Notes: generated by a model not told the origin, from the sequence alone. Positions 45,941 to 55,835 are shown, counted from the first letter of the stretch. The stretch: 64,000 nt of DNA from Nocardia asteroides (GCF_021183625.1 NZ_CP089214.1:1240001-1304000); one strand, 5' to 3'. Translations and numbers: made by a program.

Positions 45941-46932
45941 AGCGCCACCTCGGTGCGGTCGAGGACCGAGCGGAGCCGGGCGACCACATCGGCGCGCAGC
46001 TCCTCCGGCCCGATCACCAGCGCGTCCGCGCCGAGCCCGGTGATCAGCCTGGCCAGCCAGCCCAGCGAACGCACCGGCAGCTCCACCACCTCGCCGGAGC
46101 GGCCGGCGAGCTCCTTCGTCCCGGTCACGGTGCCGCGCCTGCGCAGCTCGCGGCCGCGGCCCTCGGCCACCCACACGGTGGCGGTGCCGACCACGGGGGA
46201 ATCCTCGGTGACCCGGCCGACCACCTCGCGCAGGTCGACGCCGTCCGGCTTGCGGACCGTGTTCTCCGGGCCGTACGCGGTGATGTCGTCGCCGATCCGG
46301 GAGAGCCGGAAGGTGCGGACGGCGTCCCGGTCGCGGTCGTGCCCGACCAGGTACCAGCGGCCCCGGTGGGTGACGACGCCCCACGGCTCGACGTCGCGCA
46401 TGAGAAAGGGGGCGTTGAACCGGGCCCGGTGCTCGAAGCGCACCGCGCGCCCGGCGTCCACCGCGGCGAGCAGCTTGTTCAGCACCGGCTCCGAGCCGCG
46501 GGTGCGGGCGGGGACGGCGGGCACCGAGGCGATGGCGGCGTCGGTCTCCACGTGCACGCCCGCGGCGCGCAGCTTGAGCAGCGCGCCCTCCGCCGCGGCG
46601 GCCAGCTCCGGCGACTCCCACATCTGCACGGCGACCGCGACGGCCGCCGCCTCCTCACTGGTGAGGTCGATCTCCGGCAGCTCGTAGGCGTCCCGGTTGA
46701 TCCGGTACCCCTCCACCGAGGTGAACCGGCCCACCGGCCCGACCTCCAGCGGGATGCCGAGATCGCGCAGCTCGTTCTTGTCCCGCTCGAACATCCGGCT
46801 GAACGCTTCGTCGCTGGCCGAGTCCTCGTACCCGGCGACGCTCGTCCTGATGCGATCGGCGGTGAGGAACTGCCTGGTCGACAGCAGCGCGATGACCAGA
46901 TTCATCAGCCGTTCGACCTTGGATATCGCCAC
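45937..46932 (-). CDS. pafB: PafB, WYL-domain transcriptional regulator
   Basis: This 331-residue partner of PafC begins with a winged helix (VERLMNLVIALLSTRQFLTA, then FERDKNELRDLGIPLEVG) and has a WYL domain (VRFEHRARFNAPFLMRDVEP, GRWYLVGHDRDRDAVRTFRL). The GTG at 46932 follows TACCCT by seven bases, so it is probably leaderless, and it sets the first gene of a pafB-pafC-tatA-tatC-helY run. pafA ends 24 bases upstream on the same strand. Confidence 0.95.
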   Translation of the reverse strand: MAISKVERLMNLVIALLSTRQFLTADRIRTSVAGYEDSASDEAFSRMFERDKNELRDLGIPLEVGPVGRFTSVEGYRINRDAYELPEIDLTSEEAAAVAVAVQMWESPELAAAAEGALLKLRAAGVHVETDAAIASVPAVPARTRGSEPVLNKLLAAVDAGRAVRFEHRARFNAPFLMRDVEPWGVVTHRGRWYLVGHDRDRDAVRTFRLSRIGDDITAYGPENTVRKPDGVDLREVVGRVTEDSPVVGTATVWVAEGRGRELRRRGTVTGTKELAGRSGEVVELPVRSLGWLARLITGLGADALVIGPEELRADVVARLRSVLDRTEVAL

Positions 46933-46956
46933 CCGATAGAGGGTAGTGGACGGCCG

Positions 46957-48315
46957 TCACATGGATGCGATGAGCCGATCCACGCGCTCGTCCACCGAGC
47001 GGAACGGATCCTTGCACAGCACGGTGCGCTGGGCCTGGTCGTTCAGCTTGAGGTGCACCCAGTCGACGGTGAAGTCGCGCCCGGCCTCCTGGGCGGCGGT
47101 GATGAAATCGCCGCGCAGCTTGGCCCGCGTGGTCTGCGGCGGGGTCTCCACCGCGGCGTCCACCGCCTCGTCCTCGGTGACCCGCTTGGCCAGCCCCTTG
47201 CGCTGCAGCAGGTCGAAGACGCCGCGGCCGCGCTTGATGTCGTGGTAGGCGAGGTCGAGCTGGGCGATCTTGGGGTCGGAGAGCTCCATGCTGTAGCGGT
47301 CCTGGTAGCGCTGGAAGAGCTTGCGCTTGATCACCCAGTCGATCTCGGTGTCGACCTTGGCGAAATCCTGCGCCTCCACCGCGTCCAGGGTGCGGCCCCA
47401 GAGGTCGACCACCTGGTCGACCTGCGGGTCGCGGTCGCGGTTGCGCAGGTGCTCGACGGCGCGGGCGTAGTACTCGCGCTGGATCTCGAGCGCGCTGGCC
47501 TGCCTGCCGCCCGCCAGCCGCACCGGGCGGCGGCCGGTCAGGTCGTGGCTGACCTCGCGGATGGCGCGAATCGGATTGTCCAGCGCGAAATCACGGAAGG
47601 AGACGCCTGCCTCGATCATCTCGAGGACCAGCGACGCGGTGCCTACCTTGAGCATGGTGGAGGTCTCGGCCATGTTCGAGTCGCCGACGATGACATGCAG
47701 CCGGCGGTACTTCTCCGCGTCGGCGTGCGGCTCGTCGCGGGTGTTGATGATCGGGCGCGAGCGGGTGGTCGCCGAGGAGACGCCCTCCCAGATGTGCTCG
47801 GCGCGCTGCGACAGGCAGAAGGTGGCCGCCTTCGGCGTCTGCAGCACCTTGCCCGCCCCGCAGATCAGCTGCCTGGTGACCAGGAACGGGAGCAGCACGT
47901 CGGAGATCCGGGAGAACTCGCCCGCGCGCACCACGAGGAAGTTCTCGTGGCAGCCGTAGGAGTTGCCCGCGGAGTCGGTGTTGTTCTTGAACAGGTAGAT
48001 GTCACCGCCGATGCCCTCCTCGGCGAGCCGCTGCTCGGCGTCGATGAGCAGATCCTCCAGCACCCGCTCGCCGGCCCGGTCGTGCGTCACCAACTGGGCG
48101 AGGCTGTCGCACTCGGCGGTGGCGTACTCCGGGTGCGACCCGACGTCGAGATACAGCCGGGCGCCGTTGCGGAGGAACACGTTGGAACTCCGGCCCCAGG
48201 AAACCACCCGGCGGAACAGGTACCGGGCTACCTCGTCGGGGGACAGCCGACGGTGACCGTGGAAGGTGCACGTGACACCGAATTCGGTCTCGATCCCCAT
48301 GATTCGTCGCTGCAC
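46957..48315 (-). CDS. pafA: Pup-protein ligase PafA
   Basis: This 452-residue enzyme joins deamidated Pup to lysines of target proteins using ATP. Its length equals that of M. tuberculosis PafA. The glutamine-synthetase-like nucleotide/metal site starts with [11 protein letters not shown]; other signatures are [40 protein letters not shown] and the C-terminal [23 protein letters not shown] at 48315 gives the family N-terminus (V)QRRIMGIE; the ATG five codons later is possible. About 206 bases separate it from prcA, so it probably has its own promoter. Confidence 0.97.
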   Translation of the reverse strand: MQRRIMGIETEFGVTCTFHGHRRLSPDEVARYLFRRVVSWGRSSNVFLRNGARLYLDVGSHPEYATAECDSLAQLVTHDRAGERVLEDLLIDAEQRLAEEGIGGDIYLFKNNTDSAGNSYGCHENFLVVRAGEFSRISDVLLPFLVTRQLICGAGKVLQTPKAATFCLSQRAEHIWEGVSSATTRSRPIINTRDEPHADAEKYRRLHVIVGDSNMAETSTMLKVGTASLVLEMIEAGVSFRDFALDNPIRAIREVSHDLTGRRPVRLAGGRQASALEIQREYYARAVEHLRNRDRDPQVDQVVDLWGRTLDAVEAQDFAKVDTEIDWVIKRKLFQRYQDRYSMELSDPKIAQLDLAYHDIKRGRGVFDLLQRKGLAKRVTEDEAVDAAVETPPQTTRAKLRGDFITAAQEAGRDFTVDWVHLKLNDQAQRTVLCKDPFRSVDERVDRLIASM

Positions 48316-48476
48316 TCCATCGACATTACAGCTCTTTGTGCCGGTGGCGGGGCTGTCGGTGGAAGCCCGTTGCCTACGTTCTCGCAACGATGCCCGGTTC
48401 GGGCCGGGTAAAGAACGCCTGGAACCCCCGGGACACGAAAAATTTCCGGTGCGGAACGGGTTCGCGACGGACGCCA

Positions 48477-48515
48477 GGAAACGCGCCGCGAGCCGTCGGC
48501 CCGTGGCGCGTTCCC
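48477..48515 (-). terminator. Hairpin after prcA
   Basis: AACGCGCC and GGCGCGTT form an 8-bp stem around a 17-base loop, starting about ten bases after the prcA stop, in the 206-base gap between prcA and pafA. It probably ends the pup-prcB-prcA transcript. Confidence 0.5.
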
Positions 48516-48521
48516 GGTTCG

Positions 48522-49292
48522 TCAGGAGGGGGAGCCGTTGCCCTCGGTGGGCTTCTGCTCTCCCTCGGGGGCGGATTCCGCGGTGGCGGAGAGCAGTTCC
48601 TGCAGCGCGGCGTCGGCGATCCGGCGGAAGGTGCGGCGCGGCCGCGCCTGCTCGAGGTTGGCGACCTCGAGCGAGCTGACGCCGAGCACCCGCTTCTCCT
48701 TGTCGGCGCCCTCCGGCTGCCCGGCCTGCAGCGCGTTCACCGCGACCCGGACCGCGGCGGCCAGGTCGAGCCCGGCCCGGTAGGACTCCTTGAGCGCGCT
48801 GACGATCGGCTCCGTGGTACCGCCCATGACGACGAACTCGCGCTCGTCGACGATCGAGCCGTCGAAGGTGACCCGGTAGAGCACGGACCGCGGATGCTGC
48901 TCCGGGTAGCCGACCTCGGCCACGCAGAGCTCGACCTCGTACGGCTTGAGCTGGTCGGTGAAGATGGTGCCGAGCGCCTGGGCGTAGGCATTGGCCAGCG
49001 CCCGGCCGGTGACGTCGCGCCGGTCGTACTGGTAGCCGCGGACGTCGGCCTGCAGGATGCCTGCCCGCCGCAGGTTCTCGAACTCGTTGTACCGCCCGAC
49101 GGCCGCGAAGCCGATCCGGTCGTACAGCTCGCTGACCTTGTGCAGCGTCGCGGAGGGGTTCTCCGCGACGAACAGCACGCCCTTGTCGTAGGCGAGCACG
49201 ATGACGCTGCGGCCGCGGGCGATGCCCTTGCGCGCCAGCTCGGTCTTGTCCCGGACGATCTGCTCGGCGGAGGCGTAATACGGCAGGGTCAT
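48522..49292 (-). CDS. prcA: Proteasome alpha subunit
   Basis: This 256-residue alpha subunit forms the outer gating rings of the 20S proteasome. The N-terminus [20 protein letters not shown] and the [20 protein letters not shown] core match the actinobacterial family. It has no catalytic N-terminal Thr, as expected. The ATG overlaps the prcB stop (ATGA), so the two subunits are translationally coupled. The C-terminal 30 residues are acidic and variable. Confidence 0.97.
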   Translation of the reverse strand: MTLPYYASAEQIVRDKTELARKGIARGRSVIVLAYDKGVLFVAENPSATLHKVSELYDRIGFAAVGRYNEFENLRRAGILQADVRGYQYDRRDVTGRALANAYAQALGTIFTDQLKPYEVELCVAEVGYPEQHPRSVLYRVTFDGSIVDEREFVVMGGTTEPIVSALKESYRAGLDLAAAVRVAVNALQAGQPEGADKEKRVLGVSSLEVANLEQARPRRTFRRIADAALQELLSATAESAPEGEQKPTEGNGSPS

Positions 49293-50206
49293 GCCCCGGA
49301 GCTCCCTTCCCCGGCACCGCGGCCGGCCCCGTCCTCGATCGCGGCCCGGCCCGCGACCGCCTCGGCGGCCTCCCGGTCGGCGACGATATCCCTGGTGATC
49401 GCGATCAGCCGCTCCTCGGCCACCTCGGCGGCGCCGTCGGCGTCGATCACGACCGCGGTCGGGAAGATCCCGCGGATCAGATCGGGCCCGCCGGTGGCGG
49501 TGTCGTCGTCGGCGGCGTCGAAGAGCGACTCCACCGCGATCCGCAGCGCCCGCGTCTGGTCGATGCCCTTGGCGTACAGCTTCTTCAGCGACGATTTGGC
49601 GAAGGTCGAGCCGGAGCCGACGGCGGCGTACCCGAAGCGCTCCTCGCTGCGGCCGCCGACCACGTCGTAGGAGACGATGCGGCCCGCGCGGTCGGCGTCG
49701 GTGGCGTGCTCGTCGAAGCCGACCAGCATCGGCACCACCGCGAGCCCCTGCATGGCGGCGGGCAGATTCTCCCGCACCATCTTGGAGAGCTTGTTCGCCT
49801 TGCCGTCGAAGGTGAGCGAGACGCCCTCGAGCTTCTCGTAGTGCTCCAGCTCGACGGCGAAGATGCGCACCATCTCGACGGCGAGCCCGGCGGTGCCCGC
49901 GATCCCCGCCGCCGAGAACGAGTCGGTGATGTGCACCTTCTCGATGTCCCGGCTGGCCAGCAGGTTGCCCATGGTGGCCCGGCGGTCACCCGCGATGAGC
50001 ACGCCGCCGCGGAAGCTGACCGCGACGATGGTGGTGCCGTGCGGGGCGAGATCCGACGCGCCGGTGCCACCGGCATGGCCGGTGGCACCGGTGGACGCGG
50101 CGAAGCCGTTGCCGGGCAGCAGCTCCGGTGCGGTCGCGCGCAGGTGGTCGGTGAACGAGGAGGTCACGTATCCGAGCCGGAGCCGCGACGGGTCACCTGC
50201 TGTCAC
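49289..50206 (-). CDS. prcB: Proteasome beta subunit precursor
   Basis: This 305-residue catalytic subunit is made with a propeptide of 57 residues. Self-cleavage before Thr58 in [14 protein letters not shown] exposes the nucleophile. The Asp/Lys partners are in [12 protein letters not shown]. The propeptide contains a Gly/Ala/Thr-rich stretch ([15 protein letters not shown]) that is probably poorly conserved. GTG at 50206 overlaps the pup TGA, and the stop overlaps prcA, making pup-prcB-prcA one tightly coupled unit. Confidence 0.97.
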   Translation of the reverse strand: MTAGDPSRLRLGYVTSSFTDHLRATAPELLPGNGFAASTGATGHAGGTGASDLAPHGTTIVAVSFRGGVLIAGDRRATMGNLLASRDIEKVHITDSFSAAGIAGTAGLAVEMVRIFAVELEHYEKLEGVSLTFDGKANKLSKMVRENLPAAMQGLAVVPMLVGFDEHATDADRAGRIVSYDVVGGRSEERFGYAAVGSGSTFAKSSLKKLYAKGIDQTRALRIAVESLFDAADDDTATGGPDLIRGIFPTAVVIDADGAAEVAEERLIAITRDIVADREAAEAVAGRAAIEDGAGRGAGEGSSGA

Positions 50207-50397
50207 TGGCCGCCTTTCTGCACGTACGCACGGACGAAGTCCTCGGCGTTCTCCTCGAGCACGTCGTCGATCTCGTCCAGCAGGTCGTCGGTCTCCTCCG
50301 CGAGCTTCTCGCGACGCTCCTGTCCGGCGGCGTCGGCGCCGTCCGGGCCCTCGTCCTCGTCGCCGCCCCCGGCGCGCTTGGTCTGCTCTTGTGCCAT
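50203..50397 (-). CDS. pup: Prokaryotic ubiquitin-like protein Pup (GGQ form)
   Basis: This 64-residue, highly acidic and largely disordered protein tags substrates for the proteasome. It ends in Gly-Gly-Gln, so Dop must deamidate the last residue to Glu before PafA can attach it. The C-terminal coiled-coil region that binds Mpa is [20 protein letters not shown]. It begins about 100 bases after the dop stop and overlaps prcB by four bases. Confidence 0.98.
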   Translation of the reverse strand: MAQEQTKRAGGGDEDEGPDGADAAGQERREKLAEETDDLLDEIDDVLEENAEDFVRAYVQKGGQ

Positions 50398-50501
50398 GGC
50401 AGCCGACCTCCCTCTTCCTCGTCACGGCCGAAGCCGCCTCCGCACTGTGCGTGCGCGTGTCTCAACACTACCCAGCCCCGCCGACAGCAGGGACCTTTTA
50501 C

Positions 50502-52001
50502 CTACGTGGTGAGCTGTTCCACCAGGTCGGCTGCGGTCTCGACGCCGTCGAGCAGCTTCCCGACGTGCGCTTTCGTGCCGCGGCGCGGCTCCAGCGTCGG
50601 GATCCGGACCAGCGAGTCGCCGCCCAGGTCGAAGATCACCGAATCCCAGCTCGCGGCGGCGATATCCGCGCCGAACCGGCGCAGGCACTCGCCGCGGAAG
50701 TAGGCGCGGGTGTCGGTGGGCGGCTCGGTCATCGCCGCCAGCACCTGCTGCTCGGTGACCAGGCGCTTCATCGAACCGCGGGCCACCAGCCGGTTGTACA
50801 GCCCCTTGTCCAGCCGGACGTCGGAGTACTGCAGGTCCATCAGGTGCAGCTTGGGCGCGGCCCAGCCGAGCCCCTCGCGGCTGCGCATGCCCTCGAGCAG
50901 CCGCAGCTTGGCCGGCCAGTCCAGCAGGTTGGCGCATTCCATCGGGTCGCGCTCCAGCAGGTCGAGCACCATGGCCCAGTTCTCGATGATGTCGCGCACC
51001 CGCGGGTCGTCGTCGCCGGTGTGCTCCACGAAGGCCGAGACCCGGTCCAGGTAGATCCGCTGCAGCGCGAGGCCGGTGAGCTCGCGGCCGTCCTGCAGCG
51101 CGACGGTGGCGCGCAGCGTCGGGTCGTGGCTGATGGTGTGCACGGCGGTGACCGGGCGGGCCAGCTGCAGGTCGGAGAGGTCGGCGCCGCTCTCGATCAG
51201 GTCGAGTACCAGCGCGGTGGTGCCCACCTTGAGGTAGGTGGACATCTCGGCCAGGTTGGCGTCGCCGATGATGACATGAAGCCGGCGGTACTTGTCGGCG
51301 TCCGCGTGCGGCTCGTCGCGGGTGTTGATGATGCCGCGCTTGAGCGTGGTCTCCAGCCCGACCTCGACCTCGATGTAGTCGGAGCGCTGGGACAGCTGGA
51401 AGCCGGCGTGGTCACCGGACTGGCCGATGCCGACCCGCCCGGAGCCGGTGATCACCTGCCTGGAGACGAAGAACGGGGTGAGCCCGACGATGATCTGGTT
51501 GAACGGCGTGGCCCGGTTCATGAGGTAGTTCTCGTGGGTGCCGTAGGAGGCCCCCTTGCCGTCCACGTTGTTCTTGTACAGCTGTAGCCGCGGCGCGCCG
51601 GGAACGCTGGAGGCGTGCCGCGCGGCGGCCTCCATCACCCGCTCCCCCGCCTTGTCCCAGATCACTGCGTCCAGCGGGTCGACGACCTCGGGCGCGGAGA
51701 ACTCCGGGTGCGCGTGGTCGACGTAGAGCCGGGCGCCGTTGGTCAGGATCATGTTCGCCGCGCCGACCTCGTCGGCGTCGATGACCGGCGCCGGGCCGCT
51801 CATCCGGCTCAGGTCGAAACCGCGCGCGTCCCGCAGCGGCGACTCCACCTCGTAGTCCCAGCGCGTGCGCTTGGCGCGGGGCACACCCGCCGCCGCCGCG
51901 TAGGCCAGCACGGCCTGGGTGGAGGTGAGGATCGGGTTGGCCGACGGCTCGGTGGGGGTCGAAATTCCGTACTCGACCTCGATTCCGATGATGCGCTGCA
52001 T
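50502..52001 (-). CDS. dop: Deamidase/depupylase of Pup
   Basis: This 499-residue paralogue of PafA converts Pup-Gln to Pup-Glu and also removes Pup from proteins. It begins [13 protein letters not shown]. It has the [20 protein letters not shown] and [20 protein letters not shown] segments, and, unlike PafA, an insertion after residue 35 ([19 protein letters not shown]) typical of Dop. The ATG at 52001 is chosen over an upstream frame extension because family members start there and TACGCT lies six bases before it. Confidence 0.97.
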   Translation of the reverse strand: MQRIIGIEVEYGISTPTEPSANPILTSTQAVLAYAAAAGVPRAKRTRWDYEVESPLRDARGFDLSRMSGPAPVIDADEVGAANMILTNGARLYVDHAHPEFSAPEVVDPLDAVIWDKAGERVMEAAARHASSVPGAPRLQLYKNNVDGKGASYGTHENYLMNRATPFNQIIVGLTPFFVSRQVITGSGRVGIGQSGDHAGFQLSQRSDYIEVEVGLETTLKRGIINTRDEPHADADKYRRLHVIIGDANLAEMSTYLKVGTTALVLDLIESGADLSDLQLARPVTAVHTISHDPTLRATVALQDGRELTGLALQRIYLDRVSAFVEHTGDDDPRVRDIIENWAMVLDLLERDPMECANLLDWPAKLRLLEGMRSREGLGWAAPKLHLMDLQYSDVRLDKGLYNRLVARGSMKRLVTEQQVLAAMTEPPTDTRAYFRGECLRRFGADIAAASWDSVIFDLGGDSLVRIPTLEPRRGTKAHVGKLLDGVETAADLVEQLTT

Positions 52002-52076
52002 CCTTCGAGCGTAGGCGACCGACGCCGATGTCATCCCGAGGGTCGTCTTCCCGCTGGTACGGGCGCCGGGCGGCCG

Positions 52077-52082
52077 TACACT
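52077..52082 (+). promoter_or_regulatory. Candidate -10 element (TACACT) for the small membrane protein gene
   Basis: TACACT ends six bases before the ATG at 52089, consistent with a leaderless transcript divergent from dop. Confidence 0.5.
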
Positions 52083-52088
52083 GTGCGC

Positions 52089-52397
52089 ATGCTCTCCGGC
52101 CACCGTGCGCTGCCCGCGATTCTCGCGGCGCTCTCCGCGGTGGTCGTGCTGGTCCTGCCCGCCGGGCTGAACTCGCCCGCCCCGCAGGCCGCGGTACAGG
52201 TCGCGGCGGTGCTGGCGGCCGCGCTGGTCATGGCACTACTGGTCACCCGCGGTGACCGGACTCCACTGCCGCCGATCCCGCGCACCGGCCCCCCGCCCGC
52301 CGCGCAGCAGCGCAGGCGCGGCGACTTCCTGCGCCAGAGCAACCCCGGCACCCCCGGCCGTCCACGGCCACGGGCACCCGGCGCCGCGCGCGGCTGA
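52089..52397 (+). CDS. Small membrane protein, DUF6412-like
   Basis: This 102-residue protein has two hydrophobic helices ([20 protein letters not shown] and [19 protein letters not shown]) and an Arg/Pro-rich cytoplasmic tail. It is followed after 80 bases by a YidC-type insertase gene. From memory, DUF6412 proteins sit next to a YidC paralogue in several actinomycetes; the family name is a recollection, not a search result. It may assist the insertase, but no function is known. Confidence 0.8.
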   Translation: MLSGHRALPAILAALSAVVVLVLPAGLNSPAPQAAVQVAAVLAAALVMALLVTRGDRTPLPPIPRTGPPPAAQQRRRGDFLRQSNPGTPGRPRPRAPGAARG

Positions 52398-52477
52398 GCG
52401 GTCTTCCCGCTCGGCGCTCGCCGTCGTCCGAAATCCGCTCGTGCGCCCACGCGCACGTGTCCGTGAGGGGTGTCCCC

Positions 52478-53272
52478 ATGCTCGACTTCGTCTATTTTCC
52501 CGTGTCCGCCCTGCTCCTGGCCGGCCACACCGCCACCGCCGCGCTGCTCGGTAACTCGCTCGCCTGGATCGCCGCGGTGGTCCTCCTCGTGATCGCGGTG
52601 CGCGCCGCGCTCTACCCGGTGGTCCGCGGACAGGCCGTGCGCTCGGTCACCATGGACCGGCTGCGGCCCGCGGTGGAAAAGATCCGCCGCACGCACACCG
52701 ACCCGCGGCGGCAATCCGCCGAGCTGCGCAAGCTGTATGCCGAGCACGACGTCCGGCTGTTCGGCGGCTTCCTGCCGATGCTCGGGCAGGCGCTGCTCTT
52801 CCTCGGCCTCTTCCACGTGCTCCGCTCGTTCGACCGCACCGCGGCGGCGGCGCTGCCCTTCGGCAGTACCGCGCACCCGCTGAGCCCCGAGGTGAACGCC
52901 GCCACCGCGAACTACCTGCTCGACCCGGGCCACGTACGCGCGTTCCTGGAGGCCGACCTGTTCGGCGCCCCGCTCTCGGCGGCGCTCGCCGGCGCGGCCA
53001 CCCCGCTGACGATCGCGCTCGTCGCCGTCCCGCTGGCGCTGCTCGCGGCGGTCGCGGCGCACGCCACCGCGCGGATGGCCCTGCGTCGCGGTACGGATCG
53101 GCCGAGCCTGCCCATGGTGCGGCCGCTCACCCTGTGGGTGCTGCCCGGCACCGCGCTGGCCGGCGCGGCGCTGCTTCCGGTGGTCGTGCTGGTGTACCTG
53201 GCGACCAATGCCGCCTGCACCCTGGCGCTGCAGCTCCTCGCGTACCGCGGGCTACCCTCGATCGGTGGGTGA
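52478..53272 (+). CDS. YidC/Oxa1/Alb3-family membrane protein insertase (accessory paralogue)
   Basis: This 264-residue protein has the YidC-like order of segments: FVYFPVSALL, a second helix, the coiled cytoplasmic hairpin region (MDRLRPAVEKIRRTHTDPRR, ELRKLYAEHDVRLFGGFLPM), then three or four further helices. The charged hairpin and hydrophilic groove region support insertase function. It lacks a large periplasmic domain. The ATG at 52478 has GAGGGG upstream. The main yidC of actinomycetes lies near oriC with rnpA, so this is probably a second copy. Its stop overlaps the NUDIX gene. Confidence 0.85.
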   Translation: MLDFVYFPVSALLLAGHTATAALLGNSLAWIAAVVLLVIAVRAALYPVVRGQAVRSVTMDRLRPAVEKIRRTHTDPRRQSAELRKLYAEHDVRLFGGFLPMLGQALLFLGLFHVLRSFDRTAAAALPFGSTAHPLSPEVNAATANYLLDPGHVRAFLEADLFGAPLSAALAGAATPLTIALVAVPLALLAAVAAHATARMALRRGTDRPSLPMVRPLTLWVLPGTALAGAALLPVVVLVYLATNAACTLALQLLAYRGLPSIGG

Positions 53273-53804
53273 CGGAGCGGGGTCCGAGCTGATCGCGGTG
53301 TACGACGGCGACGGCCGGGTCACCGGCAGCGCCGAGCGGGCCACCGTCTACCGGGAGGGGCTGTGGCACGCCAGCGCGGGCGTGCTGGTGCGCTCGGGCG
53401 ACGGCCGCCGGGTCTACGTGCACCGCAGGACCGACAGCAAGCTGGTCTTCGCGGGGATGCACGACTGCCTGGCGGGCGGCGTGGTCGGGCCGGGCGAGAC
53501 CCCGGCCCGCACCGCCGAGCGGGAGCTGGCCGAGGAGCTCGGCATCGTGCCCGCCCGCGGCGTCGGGGCGCGGCCCGCGGCCAGGGTCTCCTGGGACGGG
53601 CGGTGGCAGGGCGCGCCGATGCGCTGCCACCTGTTCGCCTACCTGGTGCACTGGGACGGCCCGATCCGGCACCAGCCGGAGGAGGTCGCCGACGGCTGGT
53701 GGTGGACCGACGCCGAACTCCGCGCGCACCTGGCCGATCCGGCCTGGCCCTTCGTCCCGGACACCAGGCTGCTGGTGGACGACCTGCTCAGCTCGCCGAG
53801 CTGA
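53265..53804 (+). CDS. NUDIX hydrolase
   Basis: This 179-residue pyrophosphohydrolase is related to the YfcD/IDI-like group. The Nudix box runs through GGVVGPGETPARTAERELAE followed by ELGI, with the REXXEE core intact. Preceding residues (GLWHASAGVLVR, VYVHRRTDSKL) match the family. The substrate is unknown. The GTG at 53265 overlaps the end of the insertase gene by eight bases, so the two are coupled. Its 3' end overlaps the convergent AIM24 gene by 17 bases. Confidence 0.92.
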   Translation: MGDGAGSELIAVYDGDGRVTGSAERATVYREGLWHASAGVLVRSGDGRRVYVHRRTDSKLVFAGMHDCLAGGVVGPGETPARTAERELAEELGIVPARGVGARPAARVSWDGRWQGAPMRCHLFAYLVHWDGPIRHQPEEVADGWWWTDAELRAHLADPAWPFVPDTRLLVDDLLSSPS

Positions 53805-54468
53805 CCGACCCGGCCCAGGCCGCGAAGGCGCCCGGGTTGCGGGTCTGCAGCAGCACCCGGCCGGGCCCGACGAAGTCGAAGACGAAGCCCTCGCCGGACT
53901 TCAGCGACTGGATCGAGCGCCCGGAGACCGCGCGCCGGATGGTGAAGCTCATCGCCAGGTCGTAGGCGACGACGTGCCCGGTGTCGATGGTGATCGGCTC
54001 GCCCGGCTGCAGGTCGATGATGTCGATGGCGCCGAAGACGCCGACCACCACCTCGCCGTCGCCGTGCGCGCGCAGCCCGAAGCCGCCCTCGCCGCCGAAG
54101 AGGTTGGCGAAGCCGCCCCACTTGCTCTCCACCTGCACCGCGTGCGAGTTCGCGATCCAGCCGCCGCGGCTGATGAAGTACGGCCGGTCCTGGGTGATCT
54201 GCAGGTTCAGCACGTCACCGGGGAGCGCGGGCGCCACGTCGACCCAGCCGCCCTGCTCCGGCGCGGTGAAGGTGGAGACGAAGAACGACTCGCCCGCCAG
54301 CACCGACCGCTTCAGCCCGGCCAGGATGCCGCCCTCGGCCTTGGCCTGCAGCGCGACCCCGGCCGAGTGCGCGACCATGGCGCCGCTCTCCACCCGCATG
54401 GGCTCGCCGCCGGCGAGGAAGCACCGCGCGACGGCGGAGGCGGGACTGTGCCGCAGTTGTACCTTCAT
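53788..54468 (-). CDS. AIM24-family protein
   Basis: This 226-residue, mostly beta-strand protein belongs to the AIM24/TIGR00266 family. It is rich in repeated Gly-containing strands (GESFFVSTFTAPEQGGWVDV, FISRGGWIANSHAVQ, GGFGLRAHGDGEVVV). In yeast the mitochondrial member affects inner-membrane organisation; the bacterial role is unknown. The ATG at 54468 is preceded by TAGGGT at eight bases, and that hexamer overlaps the end of the ArsC-like gene. It reads toward the NUDIX gene. Confidence 0.9.
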   Translation of the reverse strand: MKVQLRHSPASAVARCFLAGGEPMRVESGAMVAHSAGVALQAKAEGGILAGLKRSVLAGESFFVSTFTAPEQGGWVDVAPALPGDVLNLQITQDRPYFISRGGWIANSHAVQVESKWGGFANLFGGEGGFGLRAHGDGEVVVGVFGAIDIIDLQPGEPITIDTGHVVAYDLAMSFTIRRAVSGRSIQSLKSGEGFVFDFVGPGRVLLQTRNPGAFAAWAGSVSSAS

Positions 54469-54479
54469 GGTCGGCGACC

Positions 54480-54860
54480 CTACCGCCCGGCCGCAGAACC
54501 GAGGCGGGCCAGCGCTTCCGGCGTCCTGGCGACGACCGCGCCGCCGTCCGGGGTGAGCACGATCGGGCGTTCGATGAGCACCGGGTGCTCGGCCAGCGCC
54601 GTGATCCAGCGCTCCCGCTCCGCCTCGGTGCGCGGCCACTCCTTCAGCCCGAGCTCCTTCGCCACCGCCTCGCCGGTGCGGGTGATCTCCCACGGCTCCC
54701 TCCCGAGCCGGGCCAGCACCGCGCGCAGCTCGGCCGCGGTGGGCGGATCGTCCAGGTAGCGGCGCACGGTGTACTCGGCGCCGATGCCGTCCAGGTGGGT
54801 GGTGGCGGCGCGGCTCTTGGCGCAGCGCGGGTTGTGCCAGATCTCGGGTCCTGCGGCCAT
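54480..54860 (-). CDS. ArsC/Spx-family (arsenate reductase-like) protein
   Basis: This 126-residue thioredoxin-fold protein has the catalytic Cys in IWHNPRCAKSRAAT and the family segments EYTVRRYLDDPPTAAEL and LIERPIVLTPDGGAVVARTP. Such proteins may reduce arsenate with glutaredoxin or mycothiol-type thiols, or act in redox control. No arsenic-resistance genes are nearby, so the arsenate label is tentative. The ATG at 54860 follows TACGCT by seven bases. Confidence 0.9.
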   Translation of the reverse strand: MAAGPEIWHNPRCAKSRAATTHLDGIGAEYTVRRYLDDPPTAAELRAVLARLGREPWEITRTGEAVAKELGLKEWPRTEAERERWITALAEHPVLIERPIVLTPDGGAVVARTPEALARLGSAAGR

Positions 54861-55065
54861 GCCCCGCAGCGTACCGCCGTCGTACGCGGCGCGGCCGCCA
54901 CAGTGCGCGGCCCGGCTGCCGAGGTGATCGGTCGCTGCTCCCGGCGCTCCGGCGGCGTCGGCCGCGCGGGCGAACTGGGCGAAGCACGGCGCCACGCCGG
55001 GGCGGGGTGGCAAGATGCGGGCCGCATCGATCGACTCCGCGACACCCCGAAAGCGAGCACGCCCG

Positions 55066-55761
55066 GTGAGCTGCGTTCCACCGCCCGTTTCCCCCGCGTC
55101 CCCCCGGCCCGCGCCGGGCCGACCCCGATTCCGCGCCGCCCTGCTGGCCGCGCCGCTGCTGGCCGCGCTGATCAGCGCCGCGCCCGCCACCGCGATGCCC
55201 GGCCCCGCGCTCTGCGCCCTGCCCGGCCCCGCGACCCCGACCGGCCAGCAGTGGCAGGCCGAGCCGCCGCTCACCGTCGAGCGGGCCACCTACGCCGCGA
55301 CGCTGAACACGACCTGCGGCCCACTCACCCTCGAGCTGGACGCCGCCGCCGCGCCGCGCACGGTGAATTCCTTCGCCTTCCTCGCCGCGCAGCAGTACTT
55401 CGACCACACCGCCTGCCACCGGCTCACCACCGATGGCATCTTCGTGCTGCAGTGCGGTGACCCGACCGCCTCCGGCACCGGCGGCCCCGGCTACAAGTTC
55501 CCGGACGAGAACCTGGCAGGCGCCGTCTACCCGGCGGGCACCGTGGCCATGGCGAATGCCGGGCCCGGCACCAACGGGAGCCAGTTCTTCCTGGTCTACC
55601 GCGACTCCCAGCTGCCGCCGAGCTACACCCCGTTCGGCCGCGTCACCGCCGGGCTCGATCTGCTGAACGGCATCGCCGCGGCGGGCGTCATCGGCGGCGG
55701 TGGCGACGGTGCCCCCGCCGTCCCGGTCGTGCTGGACAGCGTCACGGTCGCCAAGGTCTGA
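55066..55761 (+). CDS. Exported cyclophilin-type peptidyl-prolyl isomerase
   Basis: This protein of about 231 residues has an N-terminal basic stretch and hydrophobic core (FRAALLAAPLLAALISAAPATA), a likely signal peptide. A cyclophilin domain follows (GPLTLELDAAAAPRTVNSFA, FPDENLAGAVYPAGTVAMAN, GPGTNGSQFFLVYRDSQLPP). It would assist folding of secreted proteins outside the membrane. I chose GTG at 55066; ATG at 55015 is possible and adds 17 residues. Paired cysteines in the mature part could form disulfides. Confidence 0.9.
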   Translation: MSCVPPPVSPASPRPAPGRPRFRAALLAAPLLAALISAAPATAMPGPALCALPGPATPTGQQWQAEPPLTVERATYAATLNTTCGPLTLELDAAAAPRTVNSFAFLAAQQYFDHTACHRLTTDGIFVLQCGDPTASGTGGPGYKFPDENLAGAVYPAGTVAMANAGPGTNGSQFFLVYRDSQLPPSYTPFGRVTAGLDLLNGIAAAGVIGGGGDGAPAVPVVLDSVTVAKV

Positions 55762-55798
55762 GCGGCGCGCCGCAGGCGATTCCGCCCCGAACCACGAA

Positions 55799-55835
55799 CG
55801 GGCCGCGGCTCCCCCCTTCGGGGAACCGCGGCCCG
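55799..55835. terminator. Strong bidirectional terminator hairpin
   Basis: GGGCCGCGG-C-TCCCC pairs with GGGGA-A-CCGCGGCCC around a short CCTTC-type loop. It lies between the convergent cyclophilin and mpa genes and can serve both. Confidence 0.8.

Noticed and set aside
43195..46621. Other long minus-strand frames across tatC, tatA and pafBC
   Set aside because: They are Arg/Pro/Ala-rich shadow frames of the real genes. Only the parts with WYL, TatA or TatC motifs were kept.
54480..54860. Arsenic-resistance locus
   Set aside because: Only the ArsC-like gene is present; no arsR, arsB/acr3 or arsenite methylase is nearby.
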